DNA of 47,007 nucleotides from Thiobacillus sp. 65-29 (GCA_001899775.1 MKWN01000047.1:1-47007), one strand, 5' to 3'. Positions 11,861 to 21,714 are shown, counted from the stretch's first letter. A program made the numbers and translations. Notes: generated from the letters alone by a model not told the origin.

Positions 11861-13252
11861 TCAGCGCCACCCGCCGCCCAGAACTTTGTACAGCGTGACG
11901 CGGTTCGCCACATCGGTAAGCCGCACGCCGATGAGGCCCTGTTCGGCGACGTAGAGGGCGCGCTGGGCGTCGAGCAGGCCGAGATAACTGTCGACGCCGG
12001 CTTGATAACGGGCATCCGAGAGGCGGAAGCTCGCCGCCGTTGCCTCGACCAGGCGGCGCCGCGCGTCGAGCTGTTCGGCCAGCGTGGCGCGTTCGGCGAG
12101 TACATCGGCGACTTCGCGGAATGCGGACTGGATCGCCTTTTCATACTGCGCGACCTGGATGTCGCGCTGCACTTCGGCAACGTCGAGGCTCGCCTGCAAC
12201 CGCCCCGCCTCGAAAATCGGGACGCGAAGCTGCGGAATGAAGCTCCAGGTTCCGGAACCGCTGCCGAACAGGTCGCCGAGGGAGGTGCTTGCGGTGCCGG
12301 CGCCGGCGGTGAGCGTGATGCGCGGGAAGAAGGCCGCGCGCGCCGCACCGATGCTGGCATTGGCGGCGCGCAAGGCGCGTTCCGCCTGCAGGATGTCCGG
12401 GCGGCGCGTCAGGGTTTCGGACGGCACACCCGCCGGCAGCTCGGCGACGGCGGTGATGCCGTCCGGCAGTTCCGCGGGCAGCCATTCGGCGGGTAGCGGG
12501 GCGCCGGCGAGCAACGCGAGCGCGTGCTCGTCCTGCGCCACCACGCTGCGGTAGCGCGCGGCGTCGGCGCGTGCGCCCTGCAGCAGCGTCTCCACTTGCC
12601 GCAGGTCGAGCGCGGACACAGCGCCGGCGTCGAAGCTGCGCTGTGTGAGGTCGAAGGATTTCTGCCGTGTTTCCAGCGTGCGCTGCGCCAGCGCCAGATG
12701 CTCGCGGTCGGCGGCAAGCGTCAGCCAGGCGTTGGCGACTTCGGCGACCAGACTGATCTGCGCACTGCGGCGTGCTTCCTCGGTGGCGAGGTAGAGTTCG
12801 AGCGCCTGTGCATTGAGGCTGCGGATGCGGCCGAAGAAATCCAGCTCGTAGGCGGAGAAACCAACGGTGGCGCTGTAGGTGCGGCTGACGTCGCCACCAC
12901 CGGAACCGTCGGGCAGACGCTGCGCGGTCTGGCCGGCGTTCGCGCCGATGGCGGGATAGAGATCCGCGCGCTGGATGCCGTATTGCGCGCGCGCCTTTTC
13001 GATGTTGAGTGCGGCGACGCGCAGGTCGCGGTTGTTGGCCAGGGCAAGGGCGATCACCTCGCGCAGGCGTGCGTCGGAAAAATGGTCACGCCAGGCGACG
13101 CTGTCTGCCGCCGGCGCATCCGCCGCCACCTGGGGCGCGTTGGGAAAGACTTGCGGTACCGGCGCCGCCGGGCGCAGGTAATCGGGGATCAGCGAGCAGC
13201 CGCCCGCCAGGGTGGCGGCGAGTGCAACGGTGAACGTGCGGAGCGCGAACAT
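11861..13252 (-). CDS. RND efflux outer-membrane channel lipoprotein (OprM/NodT family)
   Basis: A 463-residue TolC-like outer-membrane factor that completes the tripartite pump. The N-terminus [19 protein letters not shown] is a lipoprotein signal with Cys at residue 19, followed by SLIPDYLRP as in OprM-type channels. Two long alpha-barrel repeats are visible, including YELDFFGRIRSLNAQALE and the second-repeat VPIFEAGRLQASLDVAEVQRD; these are the paired OEP motifs. The length fits the family. ATG 13252 shares one base with the pump TGA (TGATG), so it is translationally coupled. A longer in-frame extension upstream exists but lies within the pump gene and lacks homology. Confidence 0.93.
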   Translation of the reverse strand: MFALRTFTVALAATLAGGCSLIPDYLRPAAPVPQVFPNAPQVAADAPAADSVAWRDHFSDARLREVIALALANNRDLRVAALNIEKARAQYGIQRADLYPAIGANAGQTAQRLPDGSGGGDVSRTYSATVGFSAYELDFFGRIRSLNAQALELYLATEEARRSAQISLVAEVANAWLTLAADREHLALAQRTLETRQKSFDLTQRSFDAGAVSALDLRQVETLLQGARADAARYRSVVAQDEHALALLAGAPLPAEWLPAELPDGITAVAELPAGVPSETLTRRPDILQAERALRAANASIGAARAAFFPRITLTAGAGTASTSLGDLFGSGSGTWSFIPQLRVPIFEAGRLQASLDVAEVQRDIQVAQYEKAIQSAFREVADVLAERATLAEQLDARRRLVEATAASFRLSDARYQAGVDSYLGLLDAQRALYVAEQGLIGVRLTDVANRVTLYKVLGGGWR

Positions 13253-16200
13253 CACTTGACCTCCTGCGCGGCGGGGACGGCGCCCGGCGCCTGCGACGAG
13301 CCGCGGAAAATGCGCTTGATCACGACGTAGAACAGCGGAATGAAGAAAATGCCGAGTAGCGTGCCGGCGATGGTGCCGCCCAGCACGCCCGTGCCCACGG
13401 CGTTCTGTGCGCCGGAGCCGGCGCCGGTGGCGATCGCCAGCGGCAGCACGCCGAAACCGAAGGCGAGCGAGGTCATGACGATGGGGCGCAGGCGCATGCG
13501 TACTGCCTCCAGTGTTGCGGTGGTCAGGTCCTTGCCTTCCTGTTCCATCTGCGCCTTGGCGAACTCGACGATCAGGATCGCGTTTTTCGACGACAGGCCC
13601 ATCGTCGCCAGCAGGGCGACCTGAAAATACACGTCGTTCGCGAGTCCGCGCCCGGTCGCCGCAAGCAGTGCGCCCACCACACCGAGGGGCACCACCATCA
13701 TGACCGCGAAGGGCACGGACCAGCTCTCGTACAGGGCGGCAAGGCACAGAAACACCACCAGCAGCGACAGCGCGTAGAGCGCCGGCGCTCGTGCACCCGA
13801 GCGGCGCTCCTCGAAGGAGGTGCCGGTCCATTCGTAACCGATACCGGCCGGCAGCCTGGCGACGATCTCCTCCACGGCCGCCATGGCGTCGCCCGACGAC
13901 AGGCCGGGGGCGGCCTGGCCGAGCAGTTCCACCGAGGGCTGGCCGTTGTAGCGTTCCAGGCGCGGCGAGCCGTAGCTCCATTTCGCCGTGGTAAACGCCG
14001 ACAGCGGTACCATCTCGCCTCGCTTGTTGCGCACGTACCATTTGCCGACATCGTCCGGTGTCATGCGTGCGCCGGCGTCGGCCTGCACGTACACCTTCTT
14101 GATACGGCCCCGATCGATGAAATCGTTGACGTAGCTGCCGCCCCAGGCGGTGGCGAGCGTGTCGTTGATGTCCGCGACCGCGACGCCGAGTGCGCCGGCC
14201 TTGGCGTGGTCGACCTCGATGAGGAATTCGGGCACATCCTCCTGGCCGTTCGGCCGCACGCCGACCAGCCGCTTGTCCTGCGCGGCCATGCCGAGGAACT
14301 GGTTGCGCGCGGCGATCAGGGCGTCATGACCGAGACCGGCGCGGTCCTGCAACTGTACGTTGAAACCGGTGGACGTACCGAGTTCGAGCACCGCCGGCGG
14401 CACGAAGGCGAACACCATTGCTTCCTTGATCTGCGCGAACGCGGCCATTGCCCGCCCGGCGATCGATTTCACGTCCGCACCCGCTTCGTGGCGCTGGTCC
14501 CACGGCTCCATGTTGACGAAGCCGATGCCCATGTTCTGGCCCTGTCCCGCGAAGCTGAAGCCCGCGGCGGCGAAAATCGAGCGTACCTTGCCCTTCTCGC
14601 CTTCGAGATACCGCCGCTCGACCTTCTTCACCACTTCGAGCGTGCGCTCCTGGGTCGCGCCGCCCGGCAGGATGATCTGAGTGAACATCACGCCCTGGTC
14701 TTCGTCCGGCAGGAACGCCGTCGGCATGCGCACGAACAGCAGCGCCAGCACGCCGATGATGGCGATGTAGATGGCGAGGAAGCGCAGGCTGCGCGCCAGG
14801 ATCTTGCCCACTGCCGACTCATAGCGCCGGGCGTTGCGCGCGAACATGCGGTTGAACCAGCCGAAGAATCCGCGCTCCCGGCGTGCGTGGCCCTTTTCCA
14901 CCGGCTTCAGCATGGTGGCGCAGAGTGCGGGCGTGAAGATGATCGCCACCAGCACCGACAAGGCCATGGCCGAGACGATGGTGATGGAGAACTGACGATA
15001 GATCACGCCGGTCGAGCCGCCGAAGAACGCCATCGGCACGAATACGGCCGACAGTACGAGACCGATGCCGACCAGCGCCCCGGTGATCTGCCCCATCGAC
15101 TTCTTGGTCGCTTCCTTCGGCGACAAACCTTCCTCGCTCATGATGCGTTCGACGTTCTCCACCACCACGATGGCGTCGTCGACCAGCAGGCCGATGGCGA
15201 GCACCAGACCGAACATGGTCAGCGTGTTGATCGAGAACCCGGCGACCGCCATCACGCCGAAGGTACCGAGCAGCACCACCGGCACCGCGATGGTCGGGAT
15301 CAGCGTCGCGCGCAGGTTCTGCAGGAACAGGTACATCACCAGGAACACCAGGACGATCGCCTCGATGAGCGTGTACACCACGTTCATGATGGAAATTTTC
15401 ACGAATGGTGTGGTGTCGTAGGGCACCACGATATCGAGTCCCGGCGGGAAATAGGGCTTCATCTGCTCGATCCGCGCGTTGACCGCTTTCGCTGTGTCGA
15501 GCGCGTTGGCCCCCGCAGCGAGCTTGATACCGATGCCGGAGGCGGGCTGGCCGTTGAAGCGGCCGATGATGCCGTAGTTCTCCGCGCCGATCTCGATGCG
15601 GGCAACGTCCTTCAGGCGCACCTCGCCACCCTGCTCCGAGGTCTTCAGCAGGATGCGCTCGAACTCGCCGACGGTCTGCAACCGGCTCTGCGCGGTGACC
15701 GACGCGGTGAAGCCCTGTCCCGCCAGGGCCGGCGTACCGCCCAGCTGGCCCGCCGATACCTGGTTGTTCTGTGCACGGATCGCCGCCTGCACGTCGCCGG
15801 GGGTGAGCCGGAATTCATTGAGCCTGGCCGGATCGAGCCAGATACGCATGGCGTACTGCGCGCCGAATACCTGCACCTCGCCGACGCCGGTGACGCGCGA
15901 CAGCGGCTCCACCACCGTGGAATTGAGAAAGTCGGCCAGGTCGGTGCGGCTCATGCTGCCGTCCCTGGAGACGAAACCGACGATCATCAGGAAGTTGCGC
16001 GTCGATTTCACCACCTGCACACCCTGCTGCTGCACCGCCATGGGGAGGAGCGGCAGCGCGAGTTGCAGCTTGTTCTGCGTTTGCACCTGGGCGATGTCGG
16101 GGTCGGTACCGGCGTCGAAGGTCAGCGTCACAGTCGCGCGGCCGTAGGAATCGGACTGCGAGTTCATATAGAGCAGTCCGTCCAGACCGGTAAGCTTCTG

Positions 16201-16398
16201 TTCGATCACCTGGGTGACGGAATCTTCCACGGTCTTCGCCGACGCGCCGGGATAGCTGGCATTGATGGCGATGGTGGGCGGTGCGATGGCCGGATACTGG
16301 GTGATCGGCAGCGTCACGATGGACAGCGCCCCCGCGAGCATGATGACCAGGGCGATGACCCACGCGAAAATGGGTCGGTCGATGAAGAAACGCGCCAT
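13252..16398 (-). CDS. RND multidrug efflux permease (AcrB/MexB/TtgB type)
   Basis: A 1048-residue HAE1-family proton/drug antiporter of the inner membrane. It starts [23 protein letters not shown], the canonical N-terminus. The proton-relay aspartates are present as D407 and D408 in TM4 ([17 protein letters not shown]), and the TM10 lysine lies in [14 protein letters not shown]. Twelve TM segments and two large periplasmic loops are recognisable, and the length is that of AcrB/MexB. It follows the adaptor gene by 6 bp and overlaps the channel gene by one base. The substrate range cannot be read from the sequence; AcrB-type pumps export dyes, solvents, detergents and antibiotics. Confidence 0.95.
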   Translation of the reverse strand: MARFFIDRPIFAWVIALVIMLAGALSIVTLPITQYPAIAPPTIAINASYPGASAKTVEDSVTQVIEQKLTGLDGLLYMNSQSDSYGRATVTLTFDAGTDPDIAQVQTQNKLQLALPLLPMAVQQQGVQVVKSTRNFLMIVGFVSRDGSMSRTDLADFLNSTVVEPLSRVTGVGEVQVFGAQYAMRIWLDPARLNEFRLTPGDVQAAIRAQNNQVSAGQLGGTPALAGQGFTASVTAQSRLQTVGEFERILLKTSEQGGEVRLKDVARIEIGAENYGIIGRFNGQPASGIGIKLAAGANALDTAKAVNARIEQMKPYFPPGLDIVVPYDTTPFVKISIMNVVYTLIEAIVLVFLVMYLFLQNLRATLIPTIAVPVVLLGTFGVMAVAGFSINTLTMFGLVLAIGLLVDDAIVVVENVERIMSEEGLSPKEATKKSMGQITGALVGIGLVLSAVFVPMAFFGGSTGVIYRQFSITIVSAMALSVLVAIIFTPALCATMLKPVEKGHARRERGFFGWFNRMFARNARRYESAVGKILARSLRFLAIYIAIIGVLALLFVRMPTAFLPDEDQGVMFTQIILPGGATQERTLEVVKKVERRYLEGEKGKVRSIFAAAGFSFAGQGQNMGIGFVNMEPWDQRHEAGADVKSIAGRAMAAFAQIKEAMVFAFVPPAVLELGTSTGFNVQLQDRAGLGHDALIAARNQFLGMAAQDKRLVGVRPNGQEDVPEFLIEVDHAKAGALGVAVADINDTLATAWGGSYVNDFIDRGRIKKVYVQADAGARMTPDDVGKWYVRNKRGEMVPLSAFTTAKWSYGSPRLERYNGQPSVELLGQAAPGLSSGDAMAAVEEIVARLPAGIGYEWTGTSFEERRSGARAPALYALSLLVVFLCLAALYESWSVPFAVMMVVPLGVVGALLAATGRGLANDVYFQVALLATMGLSSKNAILIVEFAKAQMEQEGKDLTTATLEAVRMRLRPIVMTSLAFGFGVLPLAIATGAGSGAQNAVGTGVLGGTIAGTLLGIFFIPLFYVVIKRIFRGSSQAPGAVPAAQEVK

Positions 16399-16404
16399 GG
16401 CCGT

Positions 16405-17601
16405 TTACCCTTTTGCCGGCGCGGCGGCAGCGGGTTGCGGCGCGGCGGCGTCCTGCGGCTGCACCGGCGCGCCGGGTTTCACACGCTGGAGCCCTTCGAC
16501 GATGACGCGATCGCCTGCGGCCAGCCCCTCGATGACCATCCACTTGTCGCCCACCGACTGCGTGGCCTTGACGGGACGCGCCTCGGCCTGGTTCTGGGCG
16601 TTCACCACCATGACCGAAGCATTGCCCTTGGGATCGCGTATCAACGCCGCATGCGGCAGCAGGAAGACGCCATCCCGGCTGCCCTGCGCCAGGCGTGCGC
16701 GCACGTACATGCCGGGCAACAGCTCGCCCCTGGGATTGGGGAACACCGCGCGCAGGGTCACGCTGCCGGTGCCGGGGTCGACCGTCACTTCGGAAAACGC
16801 CAGCCTGCCTTCGCGCGCGTAGACGCTGCCGTCTTCCAGCACGAGCTGCGCCGCCACGCCGTTGCCGCCCGTTCGTCGCATGACGCCGGCCTCGAAATCG
16901 CGTTTCATGCGCAACAGGTCGGCGCTGGACTGGGTGACATCGACATGGATAGGATCGAGTTGCTGTACGGTGGCGAGTGCGTCGCTCTGGTTGGCGGTGA
17001 CGAGCGCGCCCGGCGTCACCGCCGAGCGGCCGATGCGTCCCGAAATGGGCGAGGTCACCCGGGTGTAGGCAAGGTCGATGCGTGCACGATCGAGCCCCGC
17101 GCGGGCGGCGCTGACCTCGGCTTGTCCCTGTTTCAACGCCGCCGCGGCGTCGTCGTTGTCCTGCTTGCTCACCGCCTCGATCTTCACCAGTTCGGCATAG
17201 CGCTCGGCCTTGATGCGGGCCGCATCGAGATTCGCTTCGGCGCGCGCGAGGCTGGCGCGGGCGCTGTCGAAGGTCGCCTGGTACGTCGCCGGGTCGATCT
17301 GGTAGAGCACCTCGCCCGCCTTCACCGTGCCACCTTCGGTGAACAGGCGCGCCTTGATGATGCCGCTCACCTGCGGGCGCAGTTCGGCGACGAGATAGGG
17401 CGTGGTGCGTCCGGGCAGCTCGGTCGTCACCGGCACCGATCCGGGCTGCACCGTCACCACGGTGACGGCCGCCGCGCCGGGTGCACCGGGCCCGCCGGCG
17501 CCGGGTGGCGGCTCGGCAGGCTTGCCGCATGCGGCGAGCGACAGCGCGGCGCTCAGCGTGAGCGCAAGGGACAGGGTAGACAGGGGGCGTGGGGTCTGCA
17601 T
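16405..17601 (-). CDS. RND efflux periplasmic adaptor lipoprotein (AcrA/MexA type)
   Basis: A 398-residue membrane-fusion protein. ATG 17601 (preceded by GAGAG) gives MQTPRPLSTLSLALTLSAALSLAAC, a lipoprotein signal with the lipobox LAAC. After a Pro/Gly-rich linker come the lipoyl/barrel-sandwich halves (EGGTVKAGEVLYQIDPATY and YTRVTSPISGRIGRSAVTPG), the helical hairpin between them, and the beta-barrel and membrane-proximal domains (GLLQ-type end GLQRVKPG). The tail is Ala/Pro/Gln-rich. First gene of the efflux operon, divergent from tetR and presumably repressed by it. A longer open frame upstream (to 17664) would place the signal peptide internally, so it was rejected. Confidence 0.93.
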   Translation of the reverse strand: MQTPRPLSTLSLALTLSAALSLAACGKPAEPPPGAGGPGAPGAAAVTVVTVQPGSVPVTTELPGRTTPYLVAELRPQVSGIIKARLFTEGGTVKAGEVLYQIDPATYQATFDSARASLARAEANLDAARIKAERYAELVKIEAVSKQDNDDAAAALKQGQAEVSAARAGLDRARIDLAYTRVTSPISGRIGRSAVTPGALVTANQSDALATVQQLDPIHVDVTQSSADLLRMKRDFEAGVMRRTGGNGVAAQLVLEDGSVYAREGRLAFSEVTVDPGTGSVTLRAVFPNPRGELLPGMYVRARLAQGSRDGVFLLPHAALIRDPKGNASVMVVNAQNQAEARPVKATQSVGDKWMVIEGLAAGDRVIVEGLQRVKPGAPVQPQDAAAPQPAAAAPAKG

Positions 17602-17648
17602 GAAAGCTCTCAGTCGGCGTCCGGCACGACAGTCGTCCGTGCCGGCAA

Positions 17649-17677
17649 TTGAAACAGGGGGCAATTCTGATTAGAAT
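17649..17677 (+). promoter_or_regulatory. Predicted sigma-70 promoter of tetR
   Basis: TTGAAA (17649-17654), a 17-base spacer, and TAGAAT (17672-17677) make a near-consensus promoter reading toward tetR, with a transcription start expected near 17684. The palindrome at 17673-17690 overlaps the -10 box, consistent with autorepression. Confidence 0.6.
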
Positions 17678-17690
17678 GAATGTTCAATCT
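17673..17690. promoter_or_regulatory. Probable TetR operator between tetR and the efflux operon
   Basis: AGAATGAATGTTCAATCT is an 18-bp imperfect palindrome (arms AGAATGAA and TTCAATCT, seven of eight paired, centre TG). It overlaps the tetR -10 and lies in the divergent control region, the usual place for an AcrR/TtgR-type operator. Assignment to this regulator is inference. Confidence 0.55.
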
Positions 17691-17700
17691 ATCTTAGAAT

Positions 17701-17744
17701 GCTTCGAAGCGCAAGTCCCGATCGTACCCTCCGATCGGGACTTG
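17701..17744. promoter_or_regulatory. Palindrome plus 13-bp perfect hairpin in the tetR leader
   Basis: GCTTCGAAGC (17701-17710) is a perfect 10-bp palindrome. It is followed by CAAGTCCCGATCG (17712-17724) and CGATCGGGACTTG (17732-17744), perfect 13-bp arms with a seven-base loop. If transcription starts near 17684, the hairpin lies in the tetR 5' leader, ending 28 bases before the ATG and about 15 before the AGGAG ribosome-binding site. It could be a second operator, an attenuator or an mRNA-stability element. Confidence 0.5.
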
Positions 17745-17772
17745 AATTCTCCATCGTTCCAGGAGCTGAGCC

Positions 17773-18396
17773 ATGACCTCCACCCCGCCTCCCACCCAGC
17801 CGGTTTCCTCGCCGCGTGCCGATGCGCGACGCGCCCAGGTGCGCAGCGCCGCCGCGGAGTGTTTTCGCGAGTATGGCTTCCATGGCACCAGCATCGCGCA
17901 GATTTCGAAACGCGCCGGCATGAGTACCGGCCACATTTACCATTATTTCGAGAACAAGGAAGCGATCATTGCCGACATCGTCGCCGAGGACGTGCAGCGT
18001 CTGGTCCAGATGACCACGGAACTGCGGCGCGCGCGCGACGTCAAGGCGGCGATGGTCGAGCGCGCCGTCGACGGCGTGGAAAACAACCTCGATCCGGGCG
18101 CCGCCGGCCTGCAACTGGAGATCGTCGCCGAGGCCGCGCGCAATGCGAACATCGCGGCCATCGTGCAGGCGGCCGACCGGCAATGCCGCGAGAGCCTCGC
18201 CACGACGCTGCGCACCCACCGCCAGAGCGCGGGCCATCAGAACAACGAGGCGGCGATCGCGGGCATGGTCGAAGCCATCGCCGCGATGTTCGAGGGCCTG
18301 CGGATCCGCGCCATCCGCAACCCCGAGATCGATCGCGATGCCGTGGTGCAGGTGTTCAGGCGCATGCTTGGCGACCTGCTGGGGCAGCCCGGGTGA
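17773..18396 (+). CDS. TetR/AcrR-family repressor of the efflux operon
   Basis: A 207-residue TetR-family regulator. The N-terminal DNA-binding domain (about residues 17-64) has the family pattern: VRSAAAECFREYGFHGTSIAQI then KRAGMSTGHIYHYFENKEAI. The remaining all-helical part is the ligand-binding and dimerisation domain. A clear AGGAG precedes the ATG. It is divergent from the adaptor-pump-channel operon, the standard arrangement for a local repressor released by pump substrates. The leader contains a promoter overlapped by a palindrome and a long hairpin. It converges with the next gene, with three bases between stops. Confidence 0.92.
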   Translation: MTSTPPPTQPVSSPRADARRAQVRSAAAECFREYGFHGTSIAQISKRAGMSTGHIYHYFENKEAIIADIVAEDVQRLVQMTTELRRARDVKAAMVERAVDGVENNLDPGAAGLQLEIVAEAARNANIAAIVQAADRQCRESLATTLRTHRQSAGHQNNEAAIAGMVEAIAAMFEGLRIRAIRNPEIDRDAVVQVFRRMLGDLLGQPG

Positions 18397-18399
18397 GCG

Positions 18400-19116
18400 T
18401 CAGCGCCGCTCCGGCCCGCGTCCGCCGTCGCGTGGCCCCTCGCCGTGCGGCCGCGGACCTTCGCCACGGGGCTGCTGACTCTCGCCGCGGGGTTGCTGAC
18501 CCGGGCCGCGGGATCGCTGCTCGTCGTAGCGCCGTGTGAACTCCTCGCGCGGCTGGTAGCGGTAACGCTCGGTGCGGATCGTGCGCTGACGCTCGAGCTC
18601 ACCCGGATAACGGTCCCCCGAATAGTGTTTCTGGTAGGCCGGCAGCGGCGCGCGCGGGGGCGGCGGGGCGTGGCGATCGCGGCGCTCCCATCCGCTGCGA
18701 CGGTCCTGCCAGTCGCGGCCCCAGTGTTCCTGCCAGCGCGGCGGTGCATCGACGCGCCAGCCGCGGAAATACGGCGGCGGCAGGCGGTAATAGCGCACCG
18801 GCACGCGCAGCACATACACCGGCACGTCGAAGGGGTCGACCCAGTCCCACGGCCCGTTGTACCAGGCGCTGACGTACCAGTTGTCATCCTGGAACACCCA
18901 GTACAGCCCATCGTAGAAAAACAGGTTCACGCGCAGATAGGGGTCGTAGTAGACGGGGTAGTTGGGTACGCGCACGAGACGTGGATAGGCGGGAATATTG
19001 ATGCCGATGGACACGCCGGGCGTGTGGATGCCGATGCCGACGCTCACTTCCGCATGTGCGGGCGCAGGCGCGAGCGGGATGAACAGCAAGGACGCAAGGA
19101 TCAACAGATGGCGCAC
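18400..19116 (-). CDS. Secreted Arg/Pro-rich protein of unknown function
   Basis: A 238-residue exported protein. A GTG start at 19116 with GGGGAG eight bases upstream gives a signal peptide cleaved after PAHA. The mature N-terminal part (about 22-115) is rich in Gly, Pro, Tyr and Trp: VSVGIGIHTPGVSIGINIP, then FYDGLYWVFQDDNWYVSAWY. This resembles a group of conserved hypothetical periplasmic proteins of proteobacteria. The C-terminal half is low-complexity, Arg/Gln/Pro-rich and positively charged, ending in short repeats of the type QQPRGE. Function unknown; a cell-envelope or surface role is a guess. Its stop faces the tetR stop. Confidence 0.75.
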   Translation of the reverse strand: MRHLLILASLLFIPLAPAPAHAEVSVGIGIHTPGVSIGINIPAYPRLVRVPNYPVYYDPYLRVNLFFYDGLYWVFQDDNWYVSAWYNGPWDWVDPFDVPVYVLRVPVRYYRLPPPYFRGWRVDAPPRWQEHWGRDWQDRRSGWERRDRHAPPPPRAPLPAYQKHYSGDRYPGELERQRTIRTERYRYQPREEFTRRYDEQRSRGPGQQPRGESQQPRGEGPRPHGEGPRDGGRGPERR

Positions 19117-19184
19117 GGGTCATTCTCCCCAAGACTATGCGACGAGCCAGCGGCTGCCGGGCACGCGGACTTTGGTTGACGGAT

Positions 19185-19463
19185 TCATTCAGTGTCTCCC
19201 CGAATTTTGTCCGACTCGCGTCCTGCGTTTCGGGTTCCCGCCAGCCCGTGACGCTTCGTCAGATTGCCCTCCCACTGACATTCGAACTGCTGGCAGCGAA
19301 AGCGGTATACGTCGATGAACAGGCTCAACAGGCGGTCGATGGGACGGCGATGGATACGAATGAGGCCCCGGTTTCCACAAAGAGGGCATGCGGGCACGCC
19401 CGCGTCGCGCCCCGCAAGCTCCGGGGGGACCATTGCGCGACGCCACAGACCGCTGACTGCCAT
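19185..19463 (-). CDS. Small zinc-ribbon-like protein of unknown function
   Basis: A 92-residue protein with CPLCG (about residue 26) and a second Cys pair spaced as CQQFECQWEG, a likely zinc ribbon. The segment between them, RIHRRPIDRLLSLF then YRFRC, fits a family of short bacterial hypothetical proteins with a CPLCG...R.HRR...YRFRC layout. The ATG at 19463 has AAAGGA eight bases upstream. It is divergent from the molybdopterin enzyme and may share its control region. A nucleic-acid-binding or metal-binding role is only inferred from the cysteines. Confidence 0.65.
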   Translation of the reverse strand: MAVSGLWRRAMVPPELAGRDAGVPACPLCGNRGLIRIHRRPIDRLLSLFIDVYRFRCQQFECQWEGNLTKRHGLAGTRNAGRESDKIRGDTE

Positions 19464-19570
19464 GATGTGGATCCTTTCTTCCCCAGTTCCGCCATTCCAT
19501 CCCCTTTCATTGTCTATCTTTTATGGATAGCAGAAAACACGCCGGACCGCAGTACACTGGACTACGCCCC

Positions 19571-21634
19571 ATGCATCAAATCCTTCCCACCTATTGCGCC
19601 CTGTGCATTTCGCGCTGCGGCTGCCTCGCCACCGTCGAGAACGGGCGCCTGTTGCGCATCGATCCCGATCCGCAACACCCGACCGGCAAGGCGGTGTGCA
19701 TCAAGGCACGCGCGGCGCCGGAACTGACGATGCATCCGCAGCGCCTGACCACGCCGCTGCGCCGCACCCGCCCCAAGGGTGAGGCCGATCCCGGCTGGCA
19801 GCCGATTTCCTGGGATGCGGCGCTGGCGCTGGCGGGCGAACGTCTCGCCGCTGCTGGCCCGCAAGCGACGGCGTTCGCGGTGGCGACGCCGAGCGGCACG
19901 GCGATCGCGGACAGCTTCGGCTGGATTCATCGCCTGGTGCATCGCTGGGGCAGCCCGAACCTGGTGTTCGCCACCGAGAACTGCAACTGGCACCGCGATT
20001 TCACGCCGCGCCTGACCTGGGGCGCCACACTTGGCACACCGGATTTCGACGCGGCTGCCACCATCGTGCTGTGGGGCTGCAATCCGGCGACCACCTGGCT
20101 CGCCCAGGCCGAGCGCGTGCGCACGGCGCAGCGGCGCGGGGCGCGCCTGATCGTGGTCGATCCGCGCCAGGGCGGCCTTGCGCGCAGCGCCGACCTGTGG
20201 CTGCCGGTGCGTCCGGGCAGCGACGCGGCGCTCGCGCTCGGCCTCGTTCATCTGTTGCTCGAAAACGGCGCCGCCGATGGCGAATTTCTGCGCCGCCAGT
20301 CCGACGCCTTCGATCCGGCGCCCGATGGCGCGGGAACCGTCCTCGACCACCTCGCCGCGGCCGCCGCGGCATGGCCCGTGGCGCGGGTGGAAGCCGTCAC
20401 CGGGATCGACGCGGCGCGCCTGCGGCAAGCGGCGACACTCCTCGCCGAAGCCCGCCCGGTCAGCCTCGCCACCTGGACCGGCACCGGCCAGCAGGCGCAG
20501 ACCACCGCCGCCACCCGTGCCATCAACATCCTCTACGCGCTCACCGGCAGTCTGGGCCAGCCAGGCGGTAACCGCTGGTTCCCGCGCCCGCGTCTCAACG
20601 ACATCGCCGCGTTCGACACCCGCACCGCGATCGCCGCGGACACCCTGGGGCTCGCCGAGCGCCCGCTCGGCCCGCCGGCGCACGGCTGGATCACCAGCCG
20701 CGACCTGTTCCGCGCGGTGGTCGAGGGCCAGCCCTACCCGATCCGCGCGCTGGTCGCCTTCGGCAGCAATTTCCTGGTGTCCAAGCCGGCCACCCGCCAC
20801 GCCGAGGCGGCGCTGGCGAAACTTGATTTCTTCGTGCAGACGGAATTGTTCGAGACCCCGACCGCGCGCTGGGCGGACCTGCTGCTGCCGGCGGCCTCGT
20901 GCTGGGAGCGCGAAGGGCTGCAGGCGGGTTTCATGGTGAGTGCGGCGGCGGAGGCCCACCTGCAACTTCGCCCGGCGGTGGTGGCGCCGCCCGGCGAGGC
21001 GTGGTCCGACACGCGCATCGTGTTCGCGCTGGCCCACGCGCTGGGGCTGGACGCTGACTTCTTCGACGGCGATGCGGAAGCCGGGCTTGCCCACCTGCTC
21101 GCACCGTCCGGTGTCACTGCGGCAGCGCTGCGCGCGGCGCGCGGGGGACTGCACGCCCCGAACCTGACGGCGGAGCCACCGGTTCCCCGCGTCACCCTGT
21201 GGTCGGAAGCGCTCGCCACTGCCGGCGACGGCGCCCTGCCCGACTACGTGCCGCCGCTGCCCGACGCCGAATTTCCCTATGTGCTCACCTGCGGCAAGAC
21301 GGTCGCCTACTGCCATAGCCAGTTCCGGCAGCTCGACGGCCTGCGGCGCCGACAGCCACGGCCCGAAGCCGAGCTGGCCCCCGATGTCGCGGCCGCGTGC
21401 GGCGTCACGGCGGGTGACGCCATCACGCTGCGCACGCGCCAGGGCACCCTGCACTGCCACGCCCGCGTCAATCCCCAGCTGGCCGCGGGCACGGTATGGG
21501 CCGAATATGGCTGGTGGGACGCCCAGGCACCGATCAACTACAACGCGTGCATGGATGGCGAGCGTTTCGATGCGGTTTCCGGCAGCAACGCCCTGCGCGG
21601 TGTGGCGTGCGCGGTCGAGCGTCGCAGCGGCTGA
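19571..21634 (+). CDS. Molybdopterin-dependent oxidoreductase (DMSO-reductase family)
   Basis: A 687-residue enzyme with a bis-molybdopterin-guanine-dinucleotide cofactor. The start at 19571 (MHQILPTYC) places the 4Fe-4S ligands at C9, C12, C16 and C43, the spacing of this family. TENCNWHRDF puts a Cys at residue 138, the expected position of the molybdenum ligand. The GCNPATTW motif and the C-terminal molydopterin-dinucleotide-binding domain (about 560-685, YVLTCGK to NALRGVACAV) are present. There is no Tat signal and no electron-transfer subunit next door, so it is predicted to be cytoplasmic. Substrate unknown. An MFS transporter follows 80 bp later and may import the substrate or export the product. 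An in-frame upstream start (19523) would add 16 residues that do not fit the family. Confidence 0.88.
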   Translation: MHQILPTYCALCISRCGCLATVENGRLLRIDPDPQHPTGKAVCIKARAAPELTMHPQRLTTPLRRTRPKGEADPGWQPISWDAALALAGERLAAAGPQATAFAVATPSGTAIADSFGWIHRLVHRWGSPNLVFATENCNWHRDFTPRLTWGATLGTPDFDAAATIVLWGCNPATTWLAQAERVRTAQRRGARLIVVDPRQGGLARSADLWLPVRPGSDAALALGLVHLLLENGAADGEFLRRQSDAFDPAPDGAGTVLDHLAAAAAAWPVARVEAVTGIDAARLRQAATLLAEARPVSLATWTGTGQQAQTTAATRAINILYALTGSLGQPGGNRWFPRPRLNDIAAFDTRTAIAADTLGLAERPLGPPAHGWITSRDLFRAVVEGQPYPIRALVAFGSNFLVSKPATRHAEAALAKLDFFVQTELFETPTARWADLLLPAASCWEREGLQAGFMVSAAAEAHLQLRPAVVAPPGEAWSDTRIVFALAHALGLDADFFDGDAEAGLAHLLAPSGVTAAALRAARGGLHAPNLTAEPPVPRVTLWSEALATAGDGALPDYVPPLPDAEFPYVLTCGKTVAYCHSQFRQLDGLRRRQPRPEAELAPDVAAACGVTAGDAITLRTRQGTLHCHARVNPQLAAGTVWAEYGWWDAQAPINYNACMDGERFDAVSGSNALRGVACAVERRSG

Positions 21635-21714
21635 ACATCGGGTGGGCGGCGGTGTGAGGTGCCCGCCGGCCACAACGGGTACTATGCGCCCTTTGCCGAA
21701 CTGCACGCCGCACC

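Noticed and set aside
13253..14041. A long upstream extension of the outer-membrane channel gene into the pump gene.
   Set aside because: The lipoprotein signal begins at ATG 13252, which is coupled to the pump stop; the extension is out-of-frame pump sequence.
14206..17652. A plus-strand open frame of 1148 codons antisense to the RND pump and adaptor.
   Set aside because: It mirrors the codon bias of the minus-strand efflux genes, is rich in His/Arg/Gly without domains, and the minus-strand proteins have unmistakable family motifs.
19562..21706. A minus-strand open frame of 714 codons over the molybdopterin enzyme.
   Set aside because: Antisense shadow of a recognisable oxidoreductase in G+C-rich DNA; composition is not protein-like.
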